DNA from: Triticum aestivum
Taxonomy: Eukaryota > Streptophyta > Magnoliopsida > Poales > Poaceae
Length of the DNA stretch: 64,000 bases
Assembly (NCBI RefSeq): GCF_018294505.1
Contig: NC_057809.1
Location: 138,048,979-138,112,978, forward strand
Direction: 5' to 3'
Part shown: positions 54,301 through 64,000 of the stretch, piece by piece
How positions within the stretch are numbered: position 1 is the stretch's first letter
How the letters are laid out: every line of letters begins with the position of its first letter
Program-made: the position numbers and the translations under genes
Notes under the pieces: generated by a model
Seen by the model: only the letters and a program-made list of their open reading frames with translations
Told to the model about the DNA's origin: nothing
Database searches by the model: none

Positions 54301-55552
54301 AAATAGCATTCTTCTAACAGTATTTCGGGCATCAAGATGAACTCAAATGAAAATGATGCAATGAGATGAAATGATGTGCTCTCTGAGACGAACATTTTGA
54401 TATGCTATATATCCAAAACGGAGCTACGGATGCAAAATTATAGCACGATGAACATGGGCATATGGATCTGGGAATTTGAGGACTTAGAAGAAAATCACCA
54501 CCCGCGGATCTAGGGTTCCTCGCGGGCACGCAACCCGAGGTGACTCCGGCAAGGTCAACTCGCTCCGGCGAGGTCGGTCCGTCGGCGGGGAGATGAAGGA
54601 GAGGCGAGGCCGGCCTCTCCCCGGCCGGATCTGATGGCGGGCGGCGACGGGCTTCGAGGAGCGGCGGTTGGCGAGGTCGCCGGGGCCTGCGGCGGCGGGG
54701 TGGTGCTGGCCGCGGTGGTCGGAGTGGACGGAGGGAGCTCCGGTCACCGGAGTTGGTGAAGGAGGCGGCGATGCGGCAGCGGGGAGCGCCCTAGCGCGGC
54801 GCGGCGGCGGATGGGCCTCGGGGGCCCGATCTGGGCCTCCCGGGCCGGCGGCGGCGACGAAGTGGGGCGGCGGCGCGGGCCAATGGTGGCGTGACACGTG
54901 GCGGCGGGGTGGAGACGGACACGTCCGGCCCGCGGGAAATTGTTCGGCGGCGGCGGGTGGAGTGGATCTAGGGTTTGGTGTGGAGGGGATCCGGGATTTC
55001 GAATGGGGGAGGTATATATAGGCATTGAGGGAGCTAGGAGAGTCCAAATGAGGTGCGGTTTTCGGCCACGCGGTCGTGATCGAACGCTCTAGATGATGGA
55101 GAGGGTTTTGGTGGGTTTTGGGCCAACTTGGAGGGGTGTTGGGCTGCAACACACACAAGGCCTTTTCGGTCCCTCGGTTAACCGTTGGAGTATCAAACGA
55201 AGTCCAAATGGTATGAAACTTGGCAGGCGGTCTACCGGTAGTAAACCAAGGCCGCTTGGCAAGTCTCGGTCCAATCCAGAAATGTTTAAACCCCACACAT
55301 GAAAGAAAGGTAGAAATGACTACCGGAGGAGAATGAAGCGCCGGAATGCAAAACGGACAACGGGGAAAATGCTCGAATGCATGAGATGAACACGCATGCA
55401 AATGCAATGCACATGATGACATGATATGAGATGCATGACAACGACAACAACACACGGAGACAAAACCCGAACCCGAGAAAATAAAATAACTTAACGCCGG
55501 AAACGGCAAGAGTTGGAGTACATATTGGGAAAATCATATCCGGGGTGTTACA
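51304..55552 (-). repeat. Solo LTR of a long-LTR non-coding element (Sukkula-like, name tentative), 4,249 bp
   Basis: On + it begins TGTAACGCCCTCG and ends GGGGTGTTACA. A perfect TGGGT duplication lies at 51299-51303 and 55553-55557. It is related to 15711-20154 in the reverse direction along most of its length. A TATA box (minus strand GGTATATATAGG) lies at 55011-55021, followed by a GC-rich leader (about 55000-54530). Long frames in the GC-rich part (for example 55509-54484) are compositional. Confidence 0.92.
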
Positions 55553-55557
55553 TGGGT

Positions 55558-57834
55558 ACTCCTGGATCTCCAAGTTTCTTTGGTATTCCGCCCTTAAAAG
55601 TATAATTAGCAAGCACGGTGGAAATTTCAGCTTCCGGTATCTTTCTTTTATTAGTAACAATATCTTTCATATACTTAGCATAAGGATTCATTTTGAGCAT
55701 ATCAGTTAATCACATACGCAAAAGATAGGTCTAATCATTTCAGCAAAGTGCTCAAAATCCCCATCATCCTTTTTTTTGGATGGTTTGGGAGGAAAAGGCA
55801 TGGGTTTCTGAACCCATGGTTCTCTTTCTTTACCATGTTTCATAGCAACAAAGTCTTTCTTATCATAACGTTGATTTTTTGATTGTGGGTTATCAAGATC
55901 AACAGCAGGTTCAATTTCTATATCATTATCATTACTAGTTTGAGCATCATCATGAACATTATTGTTAACATTATCACTAGTTTCAGGTTCATTACCAGAT
56001 TGTGTTTCAGCATCAGAGATAGAAATATCATTTGGGTTCTCAGGTGTTTCAGTAATAGGTTTACTAGAAGCATGCATAGTCCTATCATTTTTCTTTTTCT
56101 TCCTTTTAGAAGGACTAGGTGCATCTACATTATTTCTCTAAGAATCTTGCTCAATTCTCTTAGGGTGGCCTTCGGGATACAAAGGTTCCTGAGTCATTCT
56201 ACCAGTTCTAGTAGCCACTCTAACAGCATTATCATTATTCTTACTGTTCAATTAATTGAGCAAATCATTTTGAGCTTTAAGTACTTGTTCTACTTGAGTG
56301 GTAACCATAGAAGCATGTTTACTAATAAGTTTTAGTTCACTTTTAACATTAGCCATATAATAACCCAAGTGTTCAAGCATATTTGAATTGTATTTCAATT
56401 GTCTACCAAAATAAGCATTAAAATCTTCTTGCTTAGCCATAAATTTATCAAACTCATCTAAGCACGGGCTAGCAAATTTAGTAAATGGGATTTCAGCTTT
56501 ATCATATTTATAGAGAGAATTTACCTTTACTACCTGTGTCGGGTTATCAAGACCATGAGTTTCTTCAATAGGTAATGGATTAAGATCATATGTTTCTTCA
56601 ACAGGAGGTAAATTAAGACCGTGTATTTCTTCAATAGGAGGTAAATTCTTAACATCTTCAGCTTTAATACCCTTTTCTTTCATAGATTTCTTTGCCTCTT
56701 GCATATCTTCAGGACTGAGAAATAGAATACCCCTCTTCTTCGGAGTTGGTTTAGGAATAGGCTCAGGAACTGGCTCAGGAGGTGTCCAATTATTTTCATT
56801 TGTCAGCATATTATTCAATAGAATTTCAGCTTCATCCGGTGTTCTTTCCCTGAAAACAGAACCAGCACAACTATCCAGGTAATCTCTGGAGGCATCGGTT
56901 AGTCCATTATAAAAGATATCAAGTATTTAATTTTTCTTTAGAGGATGATCAGGCAAAGCATTAAGTAACTTGAGAAGCCTCCCCCAAGCTTGTGGGAGAC
57001 TCTCTTCTTCAATTTGCACAAAATTATATATATCACTCAAAACAGCTTGTTTCTTATGAGCAGGGAAATATTTAGCAGAGAAGTAATAAATCATATCCTG
57101 GGGACTAGGCACACAACCAGGATCAAGAGAATTAAACCATATCTTAGCATCACCCTTTAATGAGAACGAGAATATTTTAAGGATATAAAAGTAACGAGTT
57201 CTCTCATCATTAGTGAACAGGGTAGCTATATCATTTTATTTAGTAAGATGTGCCACAACAGTTTCAGATTCATAGCCATGAAAAGGATCAGATTCGACCA
57301 AACTAATTATATCAAGATCAATAGAGAATTCATAATCCTTATCAGTAACAAGATAGGTGAAGTAGCAAAAGCAGGGTCAGGTTTCATTCTAGCATTAAGA
57401 GATTGCTACTTCCATTTAGCTAATAACCTCATAAGTTCGTATATATCTTTGCAAGATAAAATAGCTAAAGAAGCTTCTTTATCAAAAACATAACCCTTAG
57501 GAATAATAGGCAAGTCTTCATCATCACTGTCATCAATATTATCAGATTCAATATTTTCACTCTCTCTAACCTTAACAAGTTGTTCATCAAGAAATTCACC
57601 AAGTGGCACAGTAGTATCAAGCATAAAAGTAGTTTCATCATAAGTATCATGCATAGCAGAAGTGGCATCATCAATAGCATGCGACATATCAGAACGAATA
57701 GCAGAAGCAGGTTTAGGTGTCGGAAGCTTACTCAAAACAGAAGGTGAATCAATTGCAAAGCTAGATGGCAGTTCCTTACCTCCCCTCGTAGTTGAGGGAT
57801 AAATCTTGGTTTTTGGATCTCTCAAGTTCTTCAA
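55558..57834 (-). pseudogene. gag: Athila gag, broken
   Basis: Pieces in order: 57834-57406 (MKNLRDPKTKIYPSTTRGGK, acidic, ends in YELMRLLAKWK); about 57300-56927 with the gag domain (YFYILKIFSFSLKGDAKIWF, FSAKYFPAHKKQAVLSDIYN, WGRLLKLLNALPDH); 56818-56252 (Pro/Glu-rich linker, then EFDKFMAKQEDFNAYFGRQL and a helical region); and 56077-55706 (acidic, then REPWVQKPMPFPPKPSKKKD). Four or more stops or frameshifts separate the pieces. The region runs up to the solo LTR insertion at 55557. Confidence 0.82.
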
Positions 57835-57884
57835 AATGATAAGAAGATATAAATCCCAAGTGACTCAAAGAATAGAGCTATGCT

Positions 57885-57901
57885 CCCCGGCAACGGCGCC
57901 A
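57885..57901 (-). promoter_or_regulatory. Primer binding site, tRNA-Asp type
   Basis: The minus strand reads TGGCGCCGTTGCCGGGG, a perfect match to the complement of the plant tRNA-Asp(GTC) 3' end. It lies 11 bases inside the 5' LTR. This primer is typical of the Athila lineage. Confidence 0.93.
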
Positions 57902-57912
57902 GAAAATAGTCT

Positions 57913-59094
57913 TGATAACCCACAAGTATAGGGGATCGCAACAGTTTTCGAGGGTAGAGTATTCAACCCAAATTTATTGATTCGACACAAGGGGAGCCAA
58001 AGAATATTCTCAAGTGTTAGCAGCTAAGTTGTCAATTCAACCACACCTGGAAACTTAATATATGCAGCAAAGTATTTAGTAGCAAAGTAATATGACAGTA
58101 GTAGTAACGATAGCAAAAGGTAACAGTAGCAAAAGTAGTGTTTTTGGTATTTTGTAGTGATGATAGCAATAGCAACGGAAAAGTAAATAAGCGAAGAACA
58201 ATATATGGAAAGCTTGTAGGCAATGGATCAGTGATGGAGAATTATGCCAGATGCGGTTCATCATGTAACAGTCATAACCTAGGGTTACACAGAACTAGCT
58301 CCAGTTCATCAATGTAATGTAGGCATGTATTCCGAATATAGTCATACGTGCTTATGGAAAAGAACTTGCATGACATCTTTTGTCCTACCCTCCCATGTCA
58401 GCGGGGTCCTAGTGGAAACTAAGGGATATTAAGGCCTCCTTTTAGTAGAGTACTGGAACAAAGCATTAGCACATAGTGAATACATGAAGTCCTCAAACTA
58501 TGGTCATCACCGGTAAGTATCCCGATCATTGTCACTTCGGGGTTAACGGATCATAACACATAATAGGTGACTATAGACTTGCAAGATAGGATTAAGAACT
58601 CTCATATATTGATGAAAACATAATAGGTTCAGATCTGAAATCATGGCACTCGGGCCCTAGTGACAAGCATTAAGCATAGCAAAGTCATAGCAACATCAAT
58701 CTCAGAACATAGTGGATACTAGGGATCAAACCCTAACAAAACTAACTCGATTACATGATAAATCTCATCCAACCCATCACCGTCCAGCAAGCCTATGATG
58801 GAATTACTCATGCACGGCGGTGAGCATCATGAAATTGGTGATGGAGGATGGTTGATGATGATGATGGCGACGGATTCCCCTCTCCAGAGCCCCGAACGGA
58901 CTCCAGATCAGCCCTCCCGAGAGGTTTTAGGGCTTGGCGGCGGCTCTGTATCGTAAAACGTGATGATGTCTTCTCTCTGATTTTTTTCCCTGAAACCAAA
59001 TATATAGAGTTGGACTTGAGGTCGGAAGACCTCCAGGGGGCCCACGAGGTAGGGGGGCACGCCCCCCACCCTCGTGGACAGGTGGTGGGCCCCC
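57913..59094 (-). repeat. 5' LTR of the Athila element, inner part
   Basis: Starts TGATAACCCACAAG as written on +. It contains a TATA box (minus strand CTATATATTTGG, about 58999-59010) and, just beyond, the GC-rich hairpin motif (59041-59078). It is interrupted after CCCCC (59090-59094) and resumes at 60762. Confidence 0.9.
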
Positions 59095-60756
59095 TGATAC
59101 GTCTCCAATGTATCTATAATTTTTGATTGTTCCATGATATTATATTATGTGTTTTGGATGTTTATGGGCTTTATTATACATTTTTATATTATTTTTCGGA
59201 CTAACCTATCAACCTAGAGTCCAGTGCCAGTTTCTGTTTTTTTCCTTGTTTTAGAGTATCGCAGAAAAGGAAAATCAAACGGAGTCCAATTGACCTGAAA
59301 CTTCACGGAACTTATTTTTGGACCAGAAGCAACCCAGAAGACTTGGAGTGCACGTCAGGGGATCAGCGAGGAAGCCACGAGGCAGGGGGCGCGCCCACCA
59401 CCCCTGGGCGCGCCCTCCACCCTCGTGGACCCCTCGTGGCCCCCCTGACGTACTTCTTCCGCCTATATATCTCCATATACCCTAAAACGATCGGGGAGCA
59501 CAATAAATCGGGAGTTCCGCCGCCAGAAGCCTCCGTAGCCACCGAAAGTCAATCTAGACCCGTTCTGGCACCCTACCGGAAGGGGGGATCCCTCTCCGGT
59601 GGCCATCTTCATCATCCCGGTGCTCTCCATGACGAGGAGGGAGTAGTTCTCCCTCGGGGCTGAGGGTATGTACCAGTAACTATGTGTTTGGTCTCTCTCT
59701 CTCTCGTGTTCTTGAGGTGGTATGATCTTGACATATCGCAAGCTTTGCTATTATAGTTGGATCTTATGATGTTTCTCCCCCTCTACTCTCTTGTAATGGA
59801 TTGAGTTTCCCCTTTGAAGTTATCTTATCGGATTGAGTCTTTAAAGATTTGAGAACACTTGATGTATGTCTTGCTGTGCGTATCTGTGGTGACAACGGGA
59901 TATCACGTGATTCACTTGATGTATGTTTTGGTGATCAACTTGCGGGTTCCGCCCATGAACCTATGCATAGGGGTTGGCACACGTTTTCGTCGTGATTCTC
60001 CGGTAGAAACTTTGGGGCACTCTTTGAGGTTCTATGTGTTGGTTGAATAGAAGAATCTGAGATTGTGTGATGCATATCGTATAATTATACCCACGAATAC
60101 TTGAGGTGACATTGGAGTATCTATGTGACATTAGGGTTTTGGTTTATTTGTGTCTTAAGGTGTTATTTTAGTATGAACTCTAGGGCTGTTTGTGATACTT
60201 ATAGGAATAGCCCAACGGATTGATTGGAAAGAATAACTTTGAGGTGGTTTCGTACCCTACCATAATCTCTTCGTTTGTTCTCCGCTATTAGTGACTTTGG
60301 AGTGACTCTTTGTTGCATGTTGAGGGATAGTTATGTGATCCAATTATGTTATTATTGTTGAGGGAACTTGCACTAGTGAAAGTATGAACCCTAGGCCTTG
60401 TTTCAACATATTGCAATACCGTTTACGCTCACTTTTATCATTAGTTACCTTGCTGTTTTTATATTTTCAGATTACAAAAACTTTTATCTACCATCCATAT
60501 ACCACTTGTATACCATCTCTTCGCCGAACTAGTGCACCTATATAATTTAGCATTGTATTGGGTGTGTTGGGGACACAAGAGACTCTTTTTTATTTGGTTG
60601 CAGGGTTGCTCGAGAGAGACCATCTTCATCCTACGCCTCCTACGGATTGATAAACCTTAGGTCATCCACTTGAGGGAAATTTGCTACTGTCCTACAAACC
60701 TTTGCACTTGGAGGCCCAACAACGTCTACAAGAAGAAGGTTGTGTGGTAGACATCA
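59095..60756 (+). repeat. Solo LTR, Athila type, 1,662 bp, in the 5' LTR of the Athila element
   Basis: Begins TGATACGTCTCCAATGTATC and ends GTGGTAGACATCA. CCCCC duplications lie at 59090-59094 and 60757-60761. The GC-rich hairpin motif is at 59378-59436 and a TATA box at 59462-59469 (CTATATAT), then a CT-rich stretch at 59692-59705. Confidence 0.88.
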
Positions 60757-60761
60757 CCCCC

Positions 60762-60980
60762 TGGTCTTCATCTTTTGCAGGGATTTTTTATTATTTCCGA
60801 AAAGATGTTCCGTGAAGTTTCAGGTCATTCCGAAGACTTTTGTTTCTGCACATAAATAACACCATGGCAATTCTGCTGAAAACAGCGTCAGTCCGGGTTA
60901 GTTCCATTCAAATCATGCAAGTTAGAGTCCAAAACAAGGGCAAAAGAGTTTGGAAAAGTAGATACGACTGAGACGTATCA
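60762..60980 (-). repeat. 5' LTR of the Athila element, outer (U3) part
   Basis: The complement of the LTR start TGATACGTCTCAGTC lies at 60966-60980. It continues 59094 once the solo LTR is removed. Confidence 0.85.
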
Positions 60981-60985
60981 GAATG

Positions 60986-61247
60986 TAGTTTTGACATCCA
61001 TTTGCTAGATTTCATAAAATGTGGCAATTGCTAACATGATTCGGACAGACTTAAGCATCGCTACGAGTGAGAAAATCTCATCATAGTCAACACCTTGAAC
61101 TTGTCGAAAACCTTTTGCGACAAGTCGAGCTTTGTAGATAGTAACACTACCATCGACGTCTGTCTTCCTCTTGAAGATCCATTTATTCTCAATGGCTCGC
61201 CGATCATCGGGCCAGTCAATCAAAGTCCATACTTTGTTCTCATACAT
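60986..61247 (-). pseudogene. pol: Angela reverse transcriptase, N-terminal part
   Basis: Reads MYENKVWTLIDWPDDRRAIE, NKWIFKRKTDVDGSVTIYKA, RLVAKGFRQVQGVDYDEIFS and MLAIATFYEI followed by a stop and QMDVKT. The next residues of this motif are at 46200 downward, on the other side of the Athila insertion. Confidence 0.88.
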
Positions 61248-61370
61248 GGATCATATCTTAGATTTCATGGCCTCAAGCCATTTATCAGAATCTAGGAACA
61301 TCATCGCCTCCTCATAGTTCGTAGGTTCATCATGGTCTAGTAACATGACTTCCAGAACAGGATTATCGTA
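61248..61370 (-). other. Broken linker between integrase and reverse transcriptase of Angela
   Basis: Frame with stops; reading such as MSPDSDKWLEA-like helix segments is degraded here. Confidence 0.5.
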
Positions 61371-62387
61371 CTACTCTGGTGCGGACCGTACTCTGGTTGA
61401 CCTACGAGGTTCGGTAGTAACTTGATCTAAAGTTTCATGATCATCATCATTAGCTTCCTCACTAATTGGTGTAGGAATCACTAGAACTGATTTCTGTGAT
61501 GAACTACTTTCCAATTCGGGAGAAGGTACAATTACCTCATCAAGTTCTACTTTCCTTCCACTCACTTCTTTCGAGAGAAACTCCTTCTCTAGAAAGGATC
61601 CCTTCTTAGCAACGAATATCTTGCCTTCGGATCTGTGATAGAAGGTGTACCCAAAAGTCTCCTTTGGGTATCCTATGAAGACACATTTCTCCGATTTGGG
61701 TTCGAGCTTATCAGGTTGAAACTTTTTCACATAAGCATCGCAGTCCCAAACTTTAAGAAACGACAGCTTAGGTTTCTTGCCAAACCATAGTTCATACAAT
61801 ATCATCTCAACGGATTAGATGGTGCCCTATTTAACGTGAATGCAGCCATCTCTAATGCATAACCCCAAAACGTCAGTGGTAAATCGGTAAGCGACATCAT
61901 AGAATGCACCATATCTAATAAAGTATGGTCACGATGTTCGGACACACCATTACATTGTGGTGTTCCAGGTGGGGTGAGTTGTGAAACTATTCCACATTGT
62001 TTTAAATGAAGGCCAAACTCGTAACTCAAATATTCGCCTCTGTGATCAGATCCCAGAAACTTTATTTTCTTGTTACGATGATTCTCAACTTTCACTCTGA
62101 ATTTCTTTGAACTTTTCAAATGTTTCAGACTTGTGTTTCATTAAGTAGATATACCCATATATGCTCAAATCATCTACGAAGGTCAGAAAATAATGATACC
62201 CGCCATGAGCCTCAACATTCATCGGACCGCATGCATCGGTATGTATTATTTCCAATAAGTCATTGCCTCGCTCCATTGTTCCGGAGAACGGAGCCTTGGT
62301 CATCTTGCCCATGAGGCATGGTTCGCAAGCATCAAATGATTCATAATCAAGTGATTCCAAAAGTCCATCCGCATGGAGTTTATTCAT
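61371..62387 (-). pseudogene. pol: Angela integrase, two to three frame pieces
   Basis: 62387-62085 reads CEPCLMGKMTKAPFSGTMER (end of zinc module), IIHTDACGPMNVEAHGGYHY, FLTFVDDLSIYGYIYLMKHK. 62119-61802 reads IKFLGSDHRGEYLSYEFGLH (second core Asp; the usual Arg-Gly is changed) and PPGTPQCNGVSEHRDHTLLD (catalytic Glu region), then LTDLPLTFWGYALEMAAFTL. 61805-61371 continues ELWFGKKPKLSFLKVWDCDA, CVFIGYPKETFGYTFYHRSE, then the Ser/Glu-rich linker and TTEPRRSTRVRSAPE. Short overlaps between pieces mark frameshifts near 62100 and 61803. Confidence 0.88.
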
Positions 62388-62666
62388 GCGCTTTACACCA
62401 ATATGACCTAAACGACAGTGCCACTAGTATGTTGCACTATCATTATCAACTTTGCATCTTTTGGCATCAATGTTATGAATATGGGTATCACTACGATTGA
62501 GATTCAATAAACCACACCTTAGGTGTATGACCACAAAAGGTTTTATTCATGTAAATAGAATAACAATTATTCTTTACCTTAAATGAATAATCGTCTTGCA
62601 ATAAACATGATCCAATCATATTATGCTCAACGCAAACACCATATAACATTTATTTTAGGTTCAACA
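62388..62666 (-). pseudogene. pol: Angela protease to integrase junction, degraded
   Basis: The frame is closed by several stops. Fragments of the zinc module (minus strand WHCRLGHIGVKRMNKLH-like reading near 62430-62370) are visible with a premature stop. Confidence 0.6.
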
Positions 62667-63005
62667 CTAATCCTGAAGGTAAAGGGAGTGTGCGATGGTG
62701 ATCTTATCAACCTTGGAATCACTTCCAACACACATCGTCACCTCGCCCTCAACTAGTCTCTGTTCATTTTGTAACTCCGGTTTCAAGTTACTAAACATAG
62801 CAACTGAACCAGTATCAAATACCCAGGGGCTACTATAAACACTAGTAAAGTACACATCAATAACATGTATATCATATATACTTTTGTTCACTTTTCCATC
62901 CTTCTTATCCGCCAAGTATTTGGGGCAGTTCCGCTTCCAGTGAACATTTTCTTTGCAGTAGAAGCACTCAGTTTCAGGCTTGGGTCTAGCTTTGGGATTC
63001 TTCAT
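62667..63005 (-). pseudogene. gag: Angela gag C-terminus and protease start
   Basis: CCHC knuckle CFYCKENVHWKRNCPKYLAD at about residues 11-30 (the usual Gly before the His is Val here). The protease active-site region follows, WVFDTGSVAMFSN near residue 66 (D-T-G in place of D-S/T-G-A/C), then EGEVTMCVGSDSKV. The segment is open for 112 codons. Confidence 0.85.
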
Positions 63006-64000
63006 GGGAGTGGCAAATTTCTTGCCATTCTTCTTGAAGTTCCCTTTCTTTCCCTTGCCCTTTTACTTGAAACTAGTGGTCTTGTCAACCATCAACACTT
63101 GATGCTTTTCCTGATTTCTACCTTTGCTGATTTCGGCATTGTGAAGAGCTCGGGGAATCGTTTTCGTCATCCCTTGCATATTATAGTTCAACACAAAGTT
63201 CCAGTAACTTGGTGATAGTGACTAGAGAACTCTATCAGTCATTATCTTATCTGGAAGATTAACTCCCACTTGATTCAAGCGATTGTAGTACTCAGACATT
63301 TTGAGCACATGCTCACTGGTTGAGCTATTCTCCTCCATCTTGTAGGCAAAATACTTGTCAGAGGTCTCATACCTCTCGACTCGGGCATGAGTCTAAAATA
63401 CCAATTTCAGCTCTTGGAACATCTTATATGCTTCCTGTCATTCAAAATGTTTTTTTGAAGTCCCGGTTATAAGCCGTAAAAATGGCGCACTAAACTATCA
63501 AGTAGTCATTATACCGAGCTTATCATATGTTCATAACATCTGCATCTGCTCCTGCAATAGGTCTGTCATCTAACAGTGCATCAAGGACATAATTCTTCTA
63601 TGTAGCAATGAGGATAATCATCAGATCACGGACCCAGTCCGCATCATTGCTACTATCATCTTTCAACTTAGTTTTCTCTAGGAATATATCAAAAATAAAC
63701 GGGGAGCTAGATCGCAAGCTATTGATCTACAACATAGTTTGCAAATACTAACAGGACTAAGTTCATGATAAATTAAAGTTCAATTAATCATATTACTTAA
63801 TAACTCCCACTTAGATAGACATCCCTCTAGTCATCTAAATGATCACGTGATCCATATCAACTAAACCATGTCCGATCATCACGTGAGATGGAGTAGTTTT
63901 CAATGGTGAACATCACTATGTTGATCATATCTACTATGATTCATGCTCGACCTTTCAGTCTCAGTGTTCCGAGGCCATATCTGCATATGCTAGGCTCATC
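63006..64000 (-). pseudogene. gag: Angela gag, N-terminal two thirds, heavily broken
   Basis: Three-frame reading gives short gag-like pieces, including a Lys/Gly-rich segment just before the knuckle (63060-63000) and DRVLQSLGDS/NLPDKIM-like words near 63230-63260. Many stops and indels. The gag start, primer site and 5' LTR lie near or beyond the window edge. Confidence 0.6.

Larger units (their letters stand above)
46206..60980 (-). mobile_element. Athila-lineage Gypsy element (Sabrina-like, name tentative), non-autonomous, minus strand
   Basis: Flanked by GAATG at 46201-46205 and 60981-60985. Minus-strand order: 5' LTR (60980-60762 and 59094-57913), tRNA-Asp primer site, gag, protease, leader region, a second open frame, a non-coding tract, and a shortened 3' LTR (47192-46206). 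No reverse transcriptase or integrase lies between protease and the second frame, so it is a gag-protease-plus-extra-ORF type. Two later solo LTRs are nested in it. LTR length without insertions is about 1.4 kb. Confidence 0.88.
41637..64000 (-). mobile_element. Angela/BARE/WIS-type Copia LTR retrotransposon, minus strand, interrupted
   Basis: From the right edge downward: gag and protease (to 62667), integrase (62387-61371), start of reverse transcriptase (61247-60981), then, after the Athila insertion, the rest of reverse transcriptase and RNase H (46205-45443), polypurine tract (45082-45100) and 3' LTR (45081-44555 plus 42774-41637). Reverse transcriptase reading joins correctly across the GAATG duplication, showing that the two halves were one element. 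The 5' LTR lies beyond 64000. All frames are broken. Confidence 0.9.

Noticed and set aside
54484..55509. 341-codon frame on the minus strand
   Set aside because: Lies in the second copy of the same LTR, spans the TATA region, and the sequence is low-complexity Pro/Ser/Arg; not conserved as the same protein in the other copy.
59095..60980. A single LTR from 59095 to 60980 with matching TGATACGTCT ends
   Set aside because: The ends belong to two LTRs in opposite orientation. CCCCC duplications at 59090-59094 and 60757-60761, and GAATG at 60981, show a solo LTR nested in the outer element's 5' LTR.
1..64000. Host genes, rRNA genes, CRISPR arrays, bacterial operons
   Set aside because: None found. 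All supported coding sequence belongs to transposable elements.

Overview
This window is repeat-rich intergenic DNA from a large grass genome, most likely Triticeae (wheat, Aegilops, barley or rye). The evidence is the set of families present: an Angela/BARE/WIS-type Copia element, Athila-lineage Gypsy elements with a tRNA-Asp primer site, Tat-lineage Gypsy elements with an antisense spliced gene, a SIRE/Maximus-like Copia element, very long-LTR (about 4.3 kb) non-coding elements, a CACTA transposon end and a small inverted-repeat element. I find no ordinary host gene, rRNA gene, CRISPR array or bacterial-type operon. Every coding region I can recognise belongs to a transposable element and most are broken. 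Element names are from memory and tentative; lineage calls rest on visible domains and primer sites.

Left part (1-22027). Bases 1-8081 are the 3' part of a Tat-lineage Gypsy element on the + strand. It has gag and protease but no reverse transcriptase or integrase, then a six-exon antisense gene and a 481-bp 3' LTR. It abuts, and probably sits inside, a minus-strand SIRE-like Copia element (8082-15710 and on from 20160) with a largely readable gag-pol. The 5' LTR of that element is split by a 4,444-bp solo LTR (15711-20154, target duplication GATGG). A CACTA right end with hairpin-forming subterminal repeats ends at 22027.

Middle part (22028-41636). An Athila-lineage remnant on the + strand (pol fragment from about 22528, LTR fragment ending at 41196) was split by a non-coding LTR element at 24434-40466 (target duplication TTTGT). 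The 5' LTR of that element was split in turn by a Tat-lineage element at 24847-34594 (target duplication AGGGC, minus strand). The Tat element carries gag, protease, reverse transcriptase, two RNase H domains, integrase and a five-exon antisense gene. The non-coding host element is the most unusual object in the window. Its primer site matches tRNA-Lys(CTT), its interior carries a tRNA-Lys(CTT)-like sequence, and a polypurine-tract-like motif is repeated about 15 times in its 3' half.

Right part (41637-64000). A minus-strand Angela/BARE-type Copia element runs from its 3' LTR at 41637 past the end of the window. An Angela-type solo LTR in the opposite orientation sits in that 3' LTR (42775-44549, GTATT). 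A whole Athila-lineage element (46206-60980, GAATG) interrupts the reverse transcriptase. The Athila element carries a 4,249-bp solo LTR in its gag-protease region (51304-55552, TGGGT) and a 1,662-bp solo LTR in its 5' LTR (59095-60756, CCCCC). The nesting gives a relative insertion order: outer elements first, nested elements later. The elements work as self-replicating or parasitic retroelements: autonomous partners supply reverse transcriptase and integrase, while gag-protease-only and non-coding elements presumably depend on them.
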